Shown here: positions 1 through 8,964 of the stretch, piece after piece
How the letters are laid out: each line of letters opens with the position of its first letter
Position numbering within the stretch: the first letter of the stretch is position 1
NCBI GenBank assembly: GCA_021299355.1
Contig: JAJTGG010000013.1
Coordinates: 1 to 32,369, forward strand
Direction of reading: 5' to 3'
Length of the DNA: 32,369 bases
From: Lysobacteraceae bacterium
GTDB taxonomy: Bacteria; Pseudomonadota; Gammaproteobacteria; Xanthomonadales; Xanthomonadaceae
The notes under the pieces: model-generated
What the model was told of the DNA's origin: nothing
Databases searched by the model: none
What the model saw: only the letters and a program-made list of their open reading frames with translations
Made by a program: the position numbers and the translations under genes

Positions 1-195
1 GGCCAGCGCGCATTTGCCACCTTCAACGCCTCGCTGCGTCTGGTGGATACCGTGGATGGTTGGAGCTCCGAGCTGTACATCTATAATCTGACCGATAAAC
101 TGGTCCGTCAGTGGGCCGATCCGGGTCCGGGTTACATGAAGGCCAGCTTCTTCCCGCCGCGTTCCTACGGGATCAAGTTCCACAAAGATTTCTGA
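1..195 (+). CDS. TonB-dependent receptor, C-terminal end (partial)
   Basis: The window opens inside a reading frame (frame 1, stop TGA at 193-195) that encodes the last 64 residues of an outer-membrane protein. The tail reads as beta-strand segments typical of a TonB-dependent receptor barrel: a stretch with SSELYIYNLTDKLVRQWAD, then a proline-rich turn (FFPPRSYGIKF), ending in aromatic Phe as expected for a BAM-recognised barrel C-terminus. Such receptors import glycans, siderophores or cofactors through the outer membrane using TonB energy. The GH3 glucosidase and LacI regulator that follow on the same strand suggest an oligosaccharide substrate. The plug and most of the barrel lie outside the window, so the substrate class is inferred from context only. 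Confidence 0.75.
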   Translation, partial: GQRAFATFNASLRLVDTVDGWSSELYIYNLTDKLVRQWADPGPGYMKASFFPPRSYGIKFHKDF

Positions 196-204
196 TCGTC
201 ATCC

Positions 205-236
205 GTGTAACCGGACGCTTCGGCGTCCGGTTACAC
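205..236 (+). other. Perfect 14-bp hairpin with UUCG tetraloop
   Basis: Arms 205-218 (GTGTAACCGGACGC) and 223-236 are perfectly complementary around the loop TTCG at 219-222, closed by a C-G pair. This is the exceptionally stable cUUCGg tetraloop. It starts 9 nt after the receptor stop codon and ends 16 nt before the glucosidase ATG. No T-run follows, so it is not a textbook intrinsic terminator. It more likely protects the receptor mRNA 3' end or lowers expression of the downstream genes within one transcript; that role is inferred. Confidence 0.8.
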
Positions 237-252
237 CGGGTTGGAGCACACG

Positions 253-2778
253 ATGAACAAGCGATTGACCGCAGCCGTATGTCTGGCTGCGCTGATGGCG
301 GCACCGATCTACGGCACGCCGCAGGACGCCGGAAATACCGCCAATTGGCAACCCATCCCAAACCCCGTACCGGCCGATCCGGCGCTCGAAAAGCGCATTG
401 AGGGCATCCTCGCCGCGATGACGCTCGAGCAGAAAGTCGGCCAGATGATCCAGGCCGAAATCCGCAGCGCCACGCCGGCGGATGTCCGCAAGTACGCGCT
501 CGGTTCGGTCCTGAACGGCGGCGGTTCGTTCCCGCAGACCAACAAGCAGGCCAAGCCGGGCGATTGGCTGGCGCTTGCCGATGCCTATCATGATGCCGCC
601 GTGGATGTCGGCGGCACCCGCATTCCGGTGCTCTGGGGCACCGATGCCGTGCACGGCCATAATAATGTTTTCGGTGCCACGCTGTTTCCGCACAATCTTG
701 GGCTGGGCGCCGCCAATGATCCGGCCCTGGTCGAAGCCATCGGCGTAGCGACCGCGGAAGAAGTCGCCGCAACCGGCATCGGCTGGGTATTCGCACCGAC
801 CGTGGCGGTGGCCAGTGATTTCCGCTGGGGCCGCACCTACGAAAGCTATTCGGAAAATCCCGATATCGTCAAATCGCTCGGGACGGCCCTGGTGAACGGA
901 CTGCAGGGTCGGGCCGGCAGCGCCGACTTCCTCCGCCACAACCGCGTCATCGCCACCACCAAGCATTTCATCGGTGATGGTGCAACCGCCGACGGCGTCG
1001 ATCAGGGTGATGCCCGGATTGGTGAGGCCGAACTCGCCGCCGTACATGGTGCCGGTTACCGCGGCACGCTCGGTGCCGGTGCGCAGACGGTGATGGTTTC
1101 GTTCAACAGCTGGCAGGGCAAGAAGCTGCACGGCCATGAGTATCTGCTCAACCAGGTATTGAAAGGACGCTTGGGTTTCGACGGCATCGTGGTCAGCGAC
1201 TGGAACGGCATCGGCCAGGTGTCCGGTTGTTCGAATGCGGATTGCGTTCCCGCAGTACTGGCCGGCATCGATCTGTTCATGGTGCCGGAAGAATGGAAAG
1301 CCTTCCATGGCAATCTTCTGTCCGCCGTGAAACGCGGTCAGGTGCCTGCAGCTCGCATCGATGATGCGGTCCGCCGCATCCTGCGGGTGAAGCTGCGTGC
1401 CGGTCTGCTGGATGCGCCACGTCCGTCGCAGCGTCTGGCCTTACATCCGGCCAAACCGGTCGGTGTCGCCGAGCACCGCGCCCTGGCGCGCCGTGCCGTG
1501 CGCGAATCCCTGGTGCTGCTGAAAAACAACAAGGGCCTGCTGCCGCTGAAAACCGACATGCATGTCTTGGTCGCCGGTGATGGCGCCGATGACATCGCCC
1601 GTCAATCCGGTGGCTGGACGCTGACCTGGCAGGGCACCGGCAACAGCAATGCCGACTTCCCCGGTGCGACTTCTGTCTACAAAGGCATCGCCGATGCCCT
1701 GCAGGGGCGCGGCAGTGTCGAGCGCAGTCTGGACGGCAACTTCAAAACCAAACCGGATGCCGCCATCGTGGTCATCGGCGAAGAGCCCTATGCCGAAGGC
1801 CAGGGCGACCGCCGCGATCTCAACCAGGCGCGCGCCCGGCCGGCCGATCTGGCGCTGCTGAAGAAACTCAAGGCCCAAGGCATCCCGGTGGTTACCGTGC
1901 TGCTGAGCGGCCGTCCACTGTGGACCAATCCGGAACTCAATCAATCCGATGCATTCGTGGCGGCGTGGTTGCCGGGCTCGGAAGGCGCCGGCATCGCCGA
2001 TGTGCTGTTCCGTAAAGTCGACGGCGGCATTGCTTACGATTTCACCGGCCGCCTGCCCTTCCGTTGGCCGGCCGAACCGCAGCAGGCCCGGGTCATCCGT
2101 GACGCCAGTGCCCCAAAACCCCTATTCAATACCGGCTATGGCCTGAGCTACGCCAAGCCATCAGCGCTTGCAGATGATCTGCCCGAATTCGGTGCCACCG
2201 AAGCCGTCACCGCCGCCTCCGAAATTATCCTTTTCGAACGCGGCCCGGTGGCACCCTGGAAACTTTCACTCGGTGATAAAGGCGGCTGGAGCCTGCCGGT
2301 GACCGGCAACACCACCACCTCCGCCAATGGCGCGGTCACGGTCAGTTCCTTCGACCGCAAAGTCCAGGAAGACTCGCGGCGGGTGGTGTGGAACGGCAGC
2401 GGCGTCGGACAGGTGTTCCTGAACAGCACTTCGCCGCAGGACCTGACGGCCCTGCGTAAAGCCGGCGGGGCATTGGTCATCGACATGATGCTTGAATCGC
2501 GGCCGACGCAGCCGGTAGAATTACGCATCGATTGCGGCTATCCCTGCGGCGCCAAAGGCAACCTCAGCGACGTCTTCAAGCGTGCACCCCTGGATACCTG
2601 GTTCTCGCTGAGCATGGATCTTTACTGTTTTGAAAAAGCCGGCGCCGACCTCAAACGTGTGGACACCGGCATGCTGATCGCCACCTCCGGCAAGCTGTCG
2701 CTGGGCATCACCGGCGTGCGCATGGTGCCGGGCATGGCCGGCAAAGCCGTCATCCGTTGTGAAGCACCCCGTGAATAA
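253..2778 (+). CDS. Secreted GH3 exo-beta-glucosidase (ExoP / glucan 1,4-beta-glucosidase type)
   Basis: Predicted 841-residue glycoside hydrolase family 3 enzyme that releases glucose from beta-glucans or cello-oligosaccharides in the periplasm. The ATG at 253 is preferred over an upstream in-frame TTG at 241 because GGAG (242-245) sits 7 nt before it and a signal peptide follows directly (about residues 1-21, hydrophobic core ending near APIYG). The N-terminal domain carries TKHFIGDG and the nucleophile motif GIVVSDWNG, with Asp316 as the likely nucleophile. The second domain carries GEEPYAEGQGDRRDL (about 509-523), the region expected to supply the acid/base Glu. About 200 further residues resemble the carbohydrate-binding-like C-terminal domain of ExoP-type GH3 enzymes. 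It sits between a TonB-dependent receptor and a LacI regulator. Exact linkage specificity cannot be read from sequence. Confidence 0.92.
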   Translation: MNKRLTAAVCLAALMAAPIYGTPQDAGNTANWQPIPNPVPADPALEKRIEGILAAMTLEQKVGQMIQAEIRSATPADVRKYALGSVLNGGGSFPQTNKQAKPGDWLALADAYHDAAVDVGGTRIPVLWGTDAVHGHNNVFGATLFPHNLGLGAANDPALVEAIGVATAEEVAATGIGWVFAPTVAVASDFRWGRTYESYSENPDIVKSLGTALVNGLQGRAGSADFLRHNRVIATTKHFIGDGATADGVDQGDARIGEAELAAVHGAGYRGTLGAGAQTVMVSFNSWQGKKLHGHEYLLNQVLKGRLGFDGIVVSDWNGIGQVSGCSNADCVPAVLAGIDLFMVPEEWKAFHGNLLSAVKRGQVPAARIDDAVRRILRVKLRAGLLDAPRPSQRLALHPAKPVGVAEHRALARRAVRESLVLLKNNKGLLPLKTDMHVLVAGDGADDIARQSGGWTLTWQGTGNSNADFPGATSVYKGIADALQGRGSVERSLDGNFKTKPDAAIVVIGEEPYAEGQGDRRDLNQARARPADLALLKKLKAQGIPVVTVLLSGRPLWTNPELNQSDAFVAAWLPGSEGAGIADVLFRKVDGGIAYDFTGRLPFRWPAEPQQARVIRDASAPKPLFNTGYGLSYAKPSALADDLPEFGATEAVTAASEIILFERGPVAPWKLSLGDKGGWSLPVTGNTTTSANGAVTVSSFDRKVQEDSRRVVWNGSGVGQVFLNSTSPQDLTALRKAGGALVIDMMLESRPTQPVELRIDCGYPCGAKGNLSDVFKRAPLDTWFSLSMDLYCFEKAGADLKRVDTGMLIATSGKLSLGITGVRMVPGMAGKAVIRCEAPRE

Positions 2779-3874
2779 ATTCAAGCCCCGAAAATCCGCC
2801 AAGGTCGCATCACAAAGCGGCAAGCGCAGCCTGTCAGCCGCTGCGCCGGCCGATGTGCCGCGTCCGGGCCGACCGACCATCGGAGATGTCGCAGCGCTGG
2901 CAGGGGTATCGATCAAGACCGTTTCACGCGTGTTCAACAGCGAGCCCAATGTCGCGCCGGCTACCCGCTCGTTGGTGCAGACCGCCATTACGGCGCTCGG
3001 TTACAGCCCGAACCACTCGGCCCGCAGTCTGGCCGCCCGTGAATCGCTGACACTCGGTCTGCTGTACGACAACCCGAGCCCCAATTACATCCATCAGATC
3101 CAGCGCGGCGCGCTGCAGTCCTGTCAGGAGGCCGGTTATGATCTGCTGCTGCACCCCTGCGAGTTCGGCAACAAAACCATCAGCGACGAGATTATCAATC
3201 TGCACCGGCAGGGTCGTTTCGACGGCGTCATCCTGACCCCGCCGCTGTCCGACATGGCTACTGCCGTGGATGCGCTGGTGGCTGCCGGAGTGCCGGTAGT
3301 GGCGATTGCGCCGGCTGAAATCCGTAGCGATATCCTGCAGGTGGTGACCGACGACGAACGCACCTGTGTTGCGATGACGCGTGCGTTATATGCACTCGGC
3401 CACCGCCGTATCGCCTTCATCGCCGGACACCCGGATCACCGCGCAGTCGGTCTGCGTCTGGAGGGTTACCGTGCGGCACTGCGGGAACTCGGTCTGCCGT
3501 CACGCGAAGACTACGTGGTGCAGGGCTACAACTCTTTCGAGTCGGGTGAAGTCGCCGGTGCGGCACTTCTGGCGCTGCCGCAGCCGCCGACCGCGATATT
3601 CGCCGCCAATGACGACATGGCCGCCGGCGTCATGCGTATCGCGCATAAATTCGGCGTCAGTGTTCCCGGCAACCTGTCGGTGGTCGGCTTCGATGACATC
3701 CCTTTGGCCAGCCAGGTCTGGCCGGCCCTGAGTACGGTGCGTCAGCCCATTGAAGCCATGGCGGCAAAAGCGGTGCAGCTGCTCATCGCCAAACTCCGCG
3801 AGCAACCGGGCATTCCGGTGGAAGTGATGATCCGCTCCGAGCTGGTCCTGCGTGAAACCACCAGCGCGGTCTGA
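2759..3874 (+). CDS. LacI-family transcriptional regulator
   Basis: A 371-residue LacI/GalR repressor. The helix-turn-helix and hinge are clear at about residues 40-95 (PTIGDVAALAGVSIKTVSRV, then ALGYSPNHSARSLA), followed by a periplasmic-binding-protein-like sensor domain with GFDDIPLASQVWPALSTV near the C-terminus. The GTG at 2759 overlaps the last 20 nt of the glucosidase; a GTG at 2771 is also possible. Both give a basic, probably disordered extension of about 35-40 residues before the DNA-binding domain, longer than in LacI itself. The overlap implies co-transcription with the glucosidase, so it probably controls the receptor-glucosidase locus in response to a sugar. No operator is evident within the window. 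Confidence 0.93.
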   Translation: MKHPVNKFKPRKSAKVASQSGKRSLSAAAPADVPRPGRPTIGDVAALAGVSIKTVSRVFNSEPNVAPATRSLVQTAITALGYSPNHSARSLAARESLTLGLLYDNPSPNYIHQIQRGALQSCQEAGYDLLLHPCEFGNKTISDEIINLHRQGRFDGVILTPPLSDMATAVDALVAAGVPVVAIAPAEIRSDILQVVTDDERTCVAMTRALYALGHRRIAFIAGHPDHRAVGLRLEGYRAALRELGLPSREDYVVQGYNSFESGEVAGAALLALPQPPTAIFAANDDMAAGVMRIAHKFGVSVPGNLSVVGFDDIPLASQVWPALSTVRQPIEAMAAKAVQLLIAKLREQPGIPVEVMIRSELVLRETTSAV

Positions 3875-3968
3875 GTACCGGCCACGTCCGGCTCGGCATC
3901 CAGCGGACACTGCTGTATCCTAAGCGCACCGGCGCACCGCGTCGTGATCGTCAAGGAGATGGCCATCG

Positions 3969-5687
3969 ATGCCCGAAGTCCGCAACATGCAGCCCGCCCT
4001 TCCCGCCAAAGCCGTCTGGTGGTTTTTCGCCATCGCCTTCGTGGTCCTGTTCGCCGGCTATGGTCTGCGTGATCCCTGGCCGGCTGATGAGCCGCGCTTC
4101 GTGCTGGTCGCCAAACAGATGGTGGACAGTGGCAACTGGCTGTTTCCGCATCGCGGCATCGAGCTCTACCCCGATAAACCGCCGGTGTATTTCTGGCTGC
4201 TGGCGCTCTCGTATTTCCTGATCGGCAGCTGGCGCTGGAGTTTCCTGCTGCCGTCCCTGCTGTCGGGCATGGCGGTGCTGTGGCTGGTGTACGATCTCGG
4301 ACGCCGTCTGTGGCAGCCGCGCGCCGGTTTGTGGGCGGCGGCCGCGGTGCTGGTCTCCCTGCAGTTCATGTATCAATTCAAGCGCGCCCAGATCGATCCA
4401 ACCCTGGTGCTGATGACCACGGCCTCGTTCTACCTCATCGCGCGGCATGTGCTGCTGGAACGCGACTGGCGTCTGCTCTGCGGCGGCTTCGCCTTGGCCG
4501 GTCTGGGCGTGATCACCAAGGGTGTCGGCTTCCTGCCGCTTCTGGCGTTACTGCCACTCGCAGCGTATCGGCATTGGCAATGCACGCCGATGACGCCGGC
4601 ACAACGGCGTGACCGCTGGCGTTGGCTGGCTGCCGCCGGATGTTTCCTGCTGCCGATCGGACTCTGGCTGTCGTCCATCGTCTATCTTGGTCTGAATTCG
4701 GGCAACCCCGAGCATGCCGAATACCTCAACAACATCCTGTTCAAGCAGACCGCCGAACGCTATGCCAACCCCTGGCACCATCACGAACCGTTCTGGTACT
4801 TCGCCGAAATCATCGCGCTGTTCTGGTTGCCGTTCTCGCTGAGTTGGTTCTGGCTGATCACGCCCTGGCGTAAGGCGTTTGCCGAACGCGATCTGCGTGT
4901 GCTGTTTCCGTTGCTGTGGGGTTTGCTGGTGGTGCTGTTTTTCAGCTTCAGCTCCGGCAAACGCGACATGTACATTCTGCCGGCCCTGCCGGCCTTCGCC
5001 CTGGCGGCGGCGCCCTACCTGCATGACATCAGTGCGCGGCGCGGTTTCCGCATCGCGTTGCTGGCGTTCGTGTTTATGCTCGGCCTGGCGTTCACCGGGC
5101 TCGGTATCGCCGCACTCAGCGGCCGGGCCGGCTTTGCCGAAGACCTGGTCATCGAGCGCGGACTTGGTGCGGAGGTCCAATGGCTGTGGTGGATGCTGGT
5201 GGTCTGCGGCGGCATCAGTCTATTGGCCGGTCTGTGGGCGCGCACGCGACATGTGCTGGCCGCCGTCGCCATCAGCCTGGGGGCCTTATGGCTCGGCTAT
5301 GGTCTGGTGGCGCATCCGGTGCTGGATGCCAGCAGCTCCGCGCGCAAGCTGATGCAGCAGGCCTTCGTGCAGGCCGGACCGGGCACGGAGATCGGCATGG
5401 TGGTCTGGAAAGAACAGAATCTGCTGCAGGCACGCGGCAGCGTCACCGAGTTTGGATTCCGGCAGCCCGATGCCGTGCAGCTCGCCCGCGGCATGGCCTG
5501 GATGCGCCAGAGCCCGCAGACCCGGCTGTTGCTGGTGCATGAGAACAAGGAATTGGCCTGCATCGCCTATGGCGGACCGGGCACGCTCGCGTTGGAAAAG
5601 GCCAACCGCCGCAGCTGGTGGCTGGTGAATATCGAGGCGGTTGCTGCCTGCGTCGATGAGAGGACTCCGTTATCATGGACGCCATGA
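3969..5687 (+). CDS. Membrane glycosyltransferase, family 39 (ArnT/PMT-like)
   Basis: A 572-residue polytopic inner-membrane protein with about 10-12 hydrophobic segments. The first periplasmic loop has the family signature DPWPADEPRF (acidic pair Asp40-Glu41) followed by YPDKPPVYFW, the hallmark of lipid-linked-sugar transferases such as ArnT. A later segment, FFSFSSGKRDMYILPALPAF, is also typical. These enzymes move a sugar from a polyprenyl-phosphate carrier to lipid A, protein or another envelope acceptor; the acceptor here is unknown and no other arn genes are nearby. The ATG at 3969 has a strong AAGGAG (3953-3958) 10 nt upstream. The gene ends 16 nt before trkA, so the two may be co-transcribed, but no functional link is evident. 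Confidence 0.88.
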   Translation: MPEVRNMQPALPAKAVWWFFAIAFVVLFAGYGLRDPWPADEPRFVLVAKQMVDSGNWLFPHRGIELYPDKPPVYFWLLALSYFLIGSWRWSFLLPSLLSGMAVLWLVYDLGRRLWQPRAGLWAAAAVLVSLQFMYQFKRAQIDPTLVLMTTASFYLIARHVLLERDWRLLCGGFALAGLGVITKGVGFLPLLALLPLAAYRHWQCTPMTPAQRRDRWRWLAAAGCFLLPIGLWLSSIVYLGLNSGNPEHAEYLNNILFKQTAERYANPWHHHEPFWYFAEIIALFWLPFSLSWFWLITPWRKAFAERDLRVLFPLLWGLLVVLFFSFSSGKRDMYILPALPAFALAAAPYLHDISARRGFRIALLAFVFMLGLAFTGLGIAALSGRAGFAEDLVIERGLGAEVQWLWWMLVVCGGISLLAGLWARTRHVLAAVAISLGALWLGYGLVAHPVLDASSSARKLMQQAFVQAGPGTEIGMVVWKEQNLLQARGSVTEFGFRQPDAVQLARGMAWMRQSPQTRLLLVHENKELACIAYGGPGTLALEKANRRSWWLVNIEAVAACVDERTPLSWTP

Positions 5688-5703
5688 ACGCAGGAAAGTT
5701 GCC

Positions 5704-7083
5704 ATGAAAATCCTTATTCTCGGTGCCGGCCAGGTCGGTAGCTCGGTCGCCGCGGCGCTGTCGGTGGAAGACCAGAACGACATCACCGTGGTCGACAGCG
5801 ATGCTCATCGCCTGCGGGAGTTGACCGAAAAGCTGGATATCCGTGCGGTGGTCGGCCATGCTTCGTTGCCGAGTGTTCTCGCCCAGGCCGGGCTCGATGA
5901 AGCCGAGCTACTGGTCGCGGTCACCTCTTCCGATGAAGTCAACATCATCGCCTGCCAGATCGCCGCACAGCAGCCGGATGCGCCCACGCGTGTGGCGCGC
6001 CTACGCGAACTCGAATACCTGGCCTTGGCCAAGCAGGGCCTCGGCGGCGAAGCCGCGGTCACCGCGGCCATCAGCCCAGAGGAGCTGGTCTGCCGGCATG
6101 TGGAGCGCTTGATCGCCACGCCCGGTGCGCTGCAGGTACTGGATTTCGCCGAAGGCCGCGCCCAGCTGGTGGCGGTGCGCGCCCTGCACGGCGGCGCTCT
6201 GGTCGGCCATGAAATCCGTGAACTTCGCCGACATCTGCCGCAGGGCATGGACGTGCGCGTGGCCGCTATCTTTCGTAAGGGCAAGGCGGTCAAACCGGAA
6301 GGCATCACCGTCATCGAAGCCGGCGACGAAGTGTTCTTCCTCGCCCACCAGAACGCCATCAAGGCGATGATGAGCGAATTCCGCTCGGCCGACAAACGCC
6401 TGACCAAACGCATCTTCATTTCCGGCGGCGGCGGTATCGGCCGGCGTCTGGCGCGCTCGCTGGAAAAACGCTATTCGGTGAAAGTGCTTGAACGTTCGCG
6501 GGACCGCGCCCGCGGTATCGCCGAAGATCTGCTCAACACCATCGTGCTGGTCGGCGACTGCGCTGACGAGGACCTGCTGCGCGAAGAAAATATCGACCAG
6601 ACCGATGTGTACTGCGCGCTCACCAACGACGACGAAGCCAACATCCTGTCAGCCATGCTGGCCAAGCGCCTGGGCTGCCCGCGCGTGGTCGCGCTGATCA
6701 ACCGCGCGTCCTACGCCGAGCTGGTTGAAGGCAGTACCATCGACATCGCCATCAGCCCGCAGTCGGTCACCCTCAGCGCCTTGCTCTCGCACATCCGCGA
6801 GGGCGCACCCGAGCGCGTCTATTCGCTGCGCCGCGGCGCCGCCGAAGCGATTGAAGTGGTGGTGCGTGGCGACCGCCGCAGTTCGCGCGTGGTCGGCCGC
6901 GAGCTGGACGAACTGGCGCTGCCGGATTCGACCACCATCGGCGGCATCGTGCGCGGCGATGAACTGCTGATCGCCCACCATGATGTGGTCATCGAACCAG
7001 GAGATCACATCATCCTGTTCGTTGCCGACAAGCGTGATCTGCCGGCCGTCATCGCCCTGTTCAAAGAAGTGGACTGGCATTGA
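5704..7083 (+). CDS. trkA: Trk potassium uptake regulatory subunit TrkA
   Basis: A 459-residue cytoplasmic NAD(H)-binding ring protein that gates the TrkH potassium channel/transporter; E. coli TrkA has nearly the same length. It has two RCK_N-RCK_C halves. The first Rossmann motif is MKILILGAGQVGSSVA with the acidic ribose binder in TVVDSDA, and the second is IFISGGGGIGRRLA. The ATG at 5704 follows AGGAAA at 5692-5697 and begins exactly at the Rossmann strand, so longer in-frame extensions are rejected. The stop overlaps the predicted trkH start (TTG at 7080), a sign of translational coupling. Confidence 0.96.
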   Translation: MKILILGAGQVGSSVAAALSVEDQNDITVVDSDAHRLRELTEKLDIRAVVGHASLPSVLAQAGLDEAELLVAVTSSDEVNIIACQIAAQQPDAPTRVARLRELEYLALAKQGLGGEAAVTAAISPEELVCRHVERLIATPGALQVLDFAEGRAQLVAVRALHGGALVGHEIRELRRHLPQGMDVRVAAIFRKGKAVKPEGITVIEAGDEVFFLAHQNAIKAMMSEFRSADKRLTKRIFISGGGGIGRRLARSLEKRYSVKVLERSRDRARGIAEDLLNTIVLVGDCADEDLLREENIDQTDVYCALTNDDEANILSAMLAKRLGCPRVVALINRASYAELVEGSTIDIAISPQSVTLSALLSHIREGAPERVYSLRRGAAEAIEVVVRGDRRSSRVVGRELDELALPDSTTIGGIVRGDELLIAHHDVVIEPGDHIILFVADKRDLPAVIALFKEVDWH

Positions 7084-8534
7084 GCAACCGTACCGGCGCC
7101 ATGCTGCGGGTATTCGGCGCGGTCATCGCGCTGTCGTCGCTGATCATCCTGCCCTCGCTGCTGCTGGCCGTAATCTGGGATGAACCGACAGTATTGCCGT
7201 TTCTGGAAGCGATGCTCCCGACGCTGGTGGTCGGTGCCCTGCTCTGGTATGCCTTCCGCCACAGCCACTTCGAACTGCGTCTGCGCGATGGCTTCCTGAT
7301 CACCGCCGGCATCTGGATCATTGCCAGCCTGATCACCGCCGTGCCGTTCTTTCTGGCGTTGCCAGCATTGAGCTATACCGATGCCGTATTCGAGGCGACC
7401 TCCGGGCTGACCACGACCGGTGCCACGGTATTGACCGGCCTGGATAATCTACCGAAGAGCCTGCTGTTCTTCCGCTCCTCGCTCAACTTTTTCGGCGGCA
7501 TGGGTATCGTGATTCTCGCCATCGCCGTGCTGCCGATGCTGAAAATCGGCGGCATGCATCTATTCAAGGCCGAAAGCACGGGTCCGGTGAAAGACAACAA
7601 AATGACGCCACGCATCGCCGAAACCGCTCGCACGCTGTGGATGGTCTATCTGGGCCTGAATGTGCTGTGCGCATTGGCCTACTGGTTCGCCGGCATGAAT
7701 CTGTTCGATGCGGTCAATCACGCCATGACCACCGTCGCGACTGCCGGCTTTTCCACTCATGACGCCAGCTTCGGTTATTGGGATAATGCCCTTATCGAAA
7801 GCATCGCCATCGTGTTCATGCTTCTGGGTGGGGTAAGCTTCAGTCTGCACTGGTATGCCTGGCGTGCTGCGACGGTCAGCCACTATCAGGCCAGCAGCGA
7901 GCTGCGGGTCTTTACGATAATGGTGGCGGCGGCTGTGCTCATTGTCACCGGCTATCTTTGGCTTTCGGGCGAAATCACTGGTTTTGACCAGTCTCTGCGC
8001 CATGCCGCATTCCAGACCGTTTCGCATCTGACCACGACCGGTTATGCCAGCACCGGCTTCGCGCATTGGCCGGGAATGCTACCGATTCTGATGATCATGC
8101 TCGCCTTCATCGGCGGCTGTTCCGGATCCACTGCCGGCGGCATGAAGGTGGCACGGGTGCAATTGGTCGTACAGCAGGGCCTGCGTGAACTGAAGCAGCT
8201 GGTGCATCCGAAGGCACAATTTCTGGTGACCATGGGCGGCAAGCGCGTTTCGGAAAGCGTGGTGATTTCGGTGGCCGGCTTCTGTGCGCTCTATATCAGC
8301 GTGTATCTGGTGCTTGTGCTGCTGCTTTCCGCCGATGGACTGGACCTGACTACGGCATTTTCGGCGGCGGCTGCCTGTCTAAACAATCTCGGCCCGGGTC
8401 TGGGGCAGGTCGCTCTCCATTTTCAGGTGCTCAGCGATTTCTCGACTTGGCTGATGAGTTTCGCCATGCTGGTCGGCCGCTTGGAAATCTTCACCATCCT
8501 GGTGCTGTTCATTCCGTCGTTCTGGCAGGAATAG
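7080..8534 (+). CDS. trkH: Trk potassium transporter, channel subunit TrkH
   Basis: A 484-residue inner-membrane potassium uptake subunit of the TrkH/KtrB superfamily. All four selectivity-filter loops are visible: TSGLTTTGAT (about residue 107), TTVATAGFST (about 217), SHLTTTGYAST (about 315) and CLNNLGPGLG (about 433), each with the filter glycine. A Ser/Gly-rich segment, GGCSGSTAGGMK, lies before the last repeat. The start is taken as TTG at 7080, overlapping the trkA stop; the in-frame ATG at 7101 would shorten the protein by 7 residues and has no better ribosome-binding site. It forms the complex with TrkA encoded just upstream. Confidence 0.95.
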   Translation: MSNRTGAMLRVFGAVIALSSLIILPSLLLAVIWDEPTVLPFLEAMLPTLVVGALLWYAFRHSHFELRLRDGFLITAGIWIIASLITAVPFFLALPALSYTDAVFEATSGLTTTGATVLTGLDNLPKSLLFFRSSLNFFGGMGIVILAIAVLPMLKIGGMHLFKAESTGPVKDNKMTPRIAETARTLWMVYLGLNVLCALAYWFAGMNLFDAVNHAMTTVATAGFSTHDASFGYWDNALIESIAIVFMLLGGVSFSLHWYAWRAATVSHYQASSELRVFTIMVAAAVLIVTGYLWLSGEITGFDQSLRHAAFQTVSHLTTTGYASTGFAHWPGMLPILMIMLAFIGGCSGSTAGGMKVARVQLVVQQGLRELKQLVHPKAQFLVTMGGKRVSESVVISVAGFCALYISVYLVLVLLLSADGLDLTTAFSAAAACLNNLGPGLGQVALHFQVLSDFSTWLMSFAMLVGRLEIFTILVLFIPSFWQE

Positions 8535-8553
8535 CGGTTTAATTAAGCGGCTT

Positions 8554-8871
8554 TCAGAAGCCGTAGTCGCGCTCAACCTTGCTTATTCTCACTTTGAATG
8601 ATGCGTACCACTGCTCACGACCGAGTCGTTGAGCCTGTAAATGCTCGGCATTGGTTTTCCAGTTACGTATTGATTCAAGATCAGACCAGTAGGAAACCGT
8701 AATTCCGAGCTCTTCTCTGGCGGACTCAATGCCTAAAAAGCCCGATTGCTGAGCGGCAAGCTCAACCATTTTTGTCGCCATATCGCCATAGCCGTTGTCA
8801 CCCTCCGTGCGGAGAGAGGTGAAAATTACGGCATAGTAAGGCGGCTTAGGCGTGGATGCGATTGTAGACAT
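8554..8871 (-). CDS. Antibiotic biosynthesis monooxygenase (ABM) domain protein
   Basis: A 105-residue single-domain protein of the ferredoxin-like dimeric alpha/beta barrel fold. It has the usual beta-strand start (YYAVIFTSLR), GFLGIESAREELGITVSYW, and a Trp/His-containing helix (SIRNWKTNAEH). The start is the ATG at 8871, which has GGAG and AGGA upstream; a longer frame to 8946 adds a non-conserved leader and is rejected. Homologues are broadly distributed and are, from memory, common among integron gene cassettes; most have no known substrate, and the family name does not imply antibiotic production. By eye its GC content (about 50 percent) is clearly below its neighbours, and it lies between convergent operons, so recent acquisition is possible. 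Confidence 0.85.
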   Translation of the reverse strand: MSTIASTPKPPYYAVIFTSLRTEGDNGYGDMATKMVELAAQQSGFLGIESAREELGITVSYWSDLESIRNWKTNAEHLQAQRLGREQWYASFKVRISKVERDYGF

Positions 8872-8964
8872 GTATTGTCCTATTCTCCGTCGGAATCTTA
8901 CGAATGAAATCAGCGGCACCGCCGCGAATAAGTTCAGTTTAACCAAGTTTCGGGGCGGTTTCGT

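Noticed and set aside
199-1308. 369-codon minus-strand open frame opposite the GH3 gene
   Set aside because: Antisense shadow; the GH3 frame has signal peptide, nucleophile motif and Shine-Dalgarno.
8548-8563. Terminator hairpin CGGCTT-TCAG-AAGCCG at the trkH/ABM junction
   Set aside because: Only 6 bp, overlaps the ABM stop codon and has no T-run; too weak to call.
8534-8964. Intact integron cassette around the ABM gene
   Set aside because: No attC-like paired core sites found on either side and no integrase in the window.
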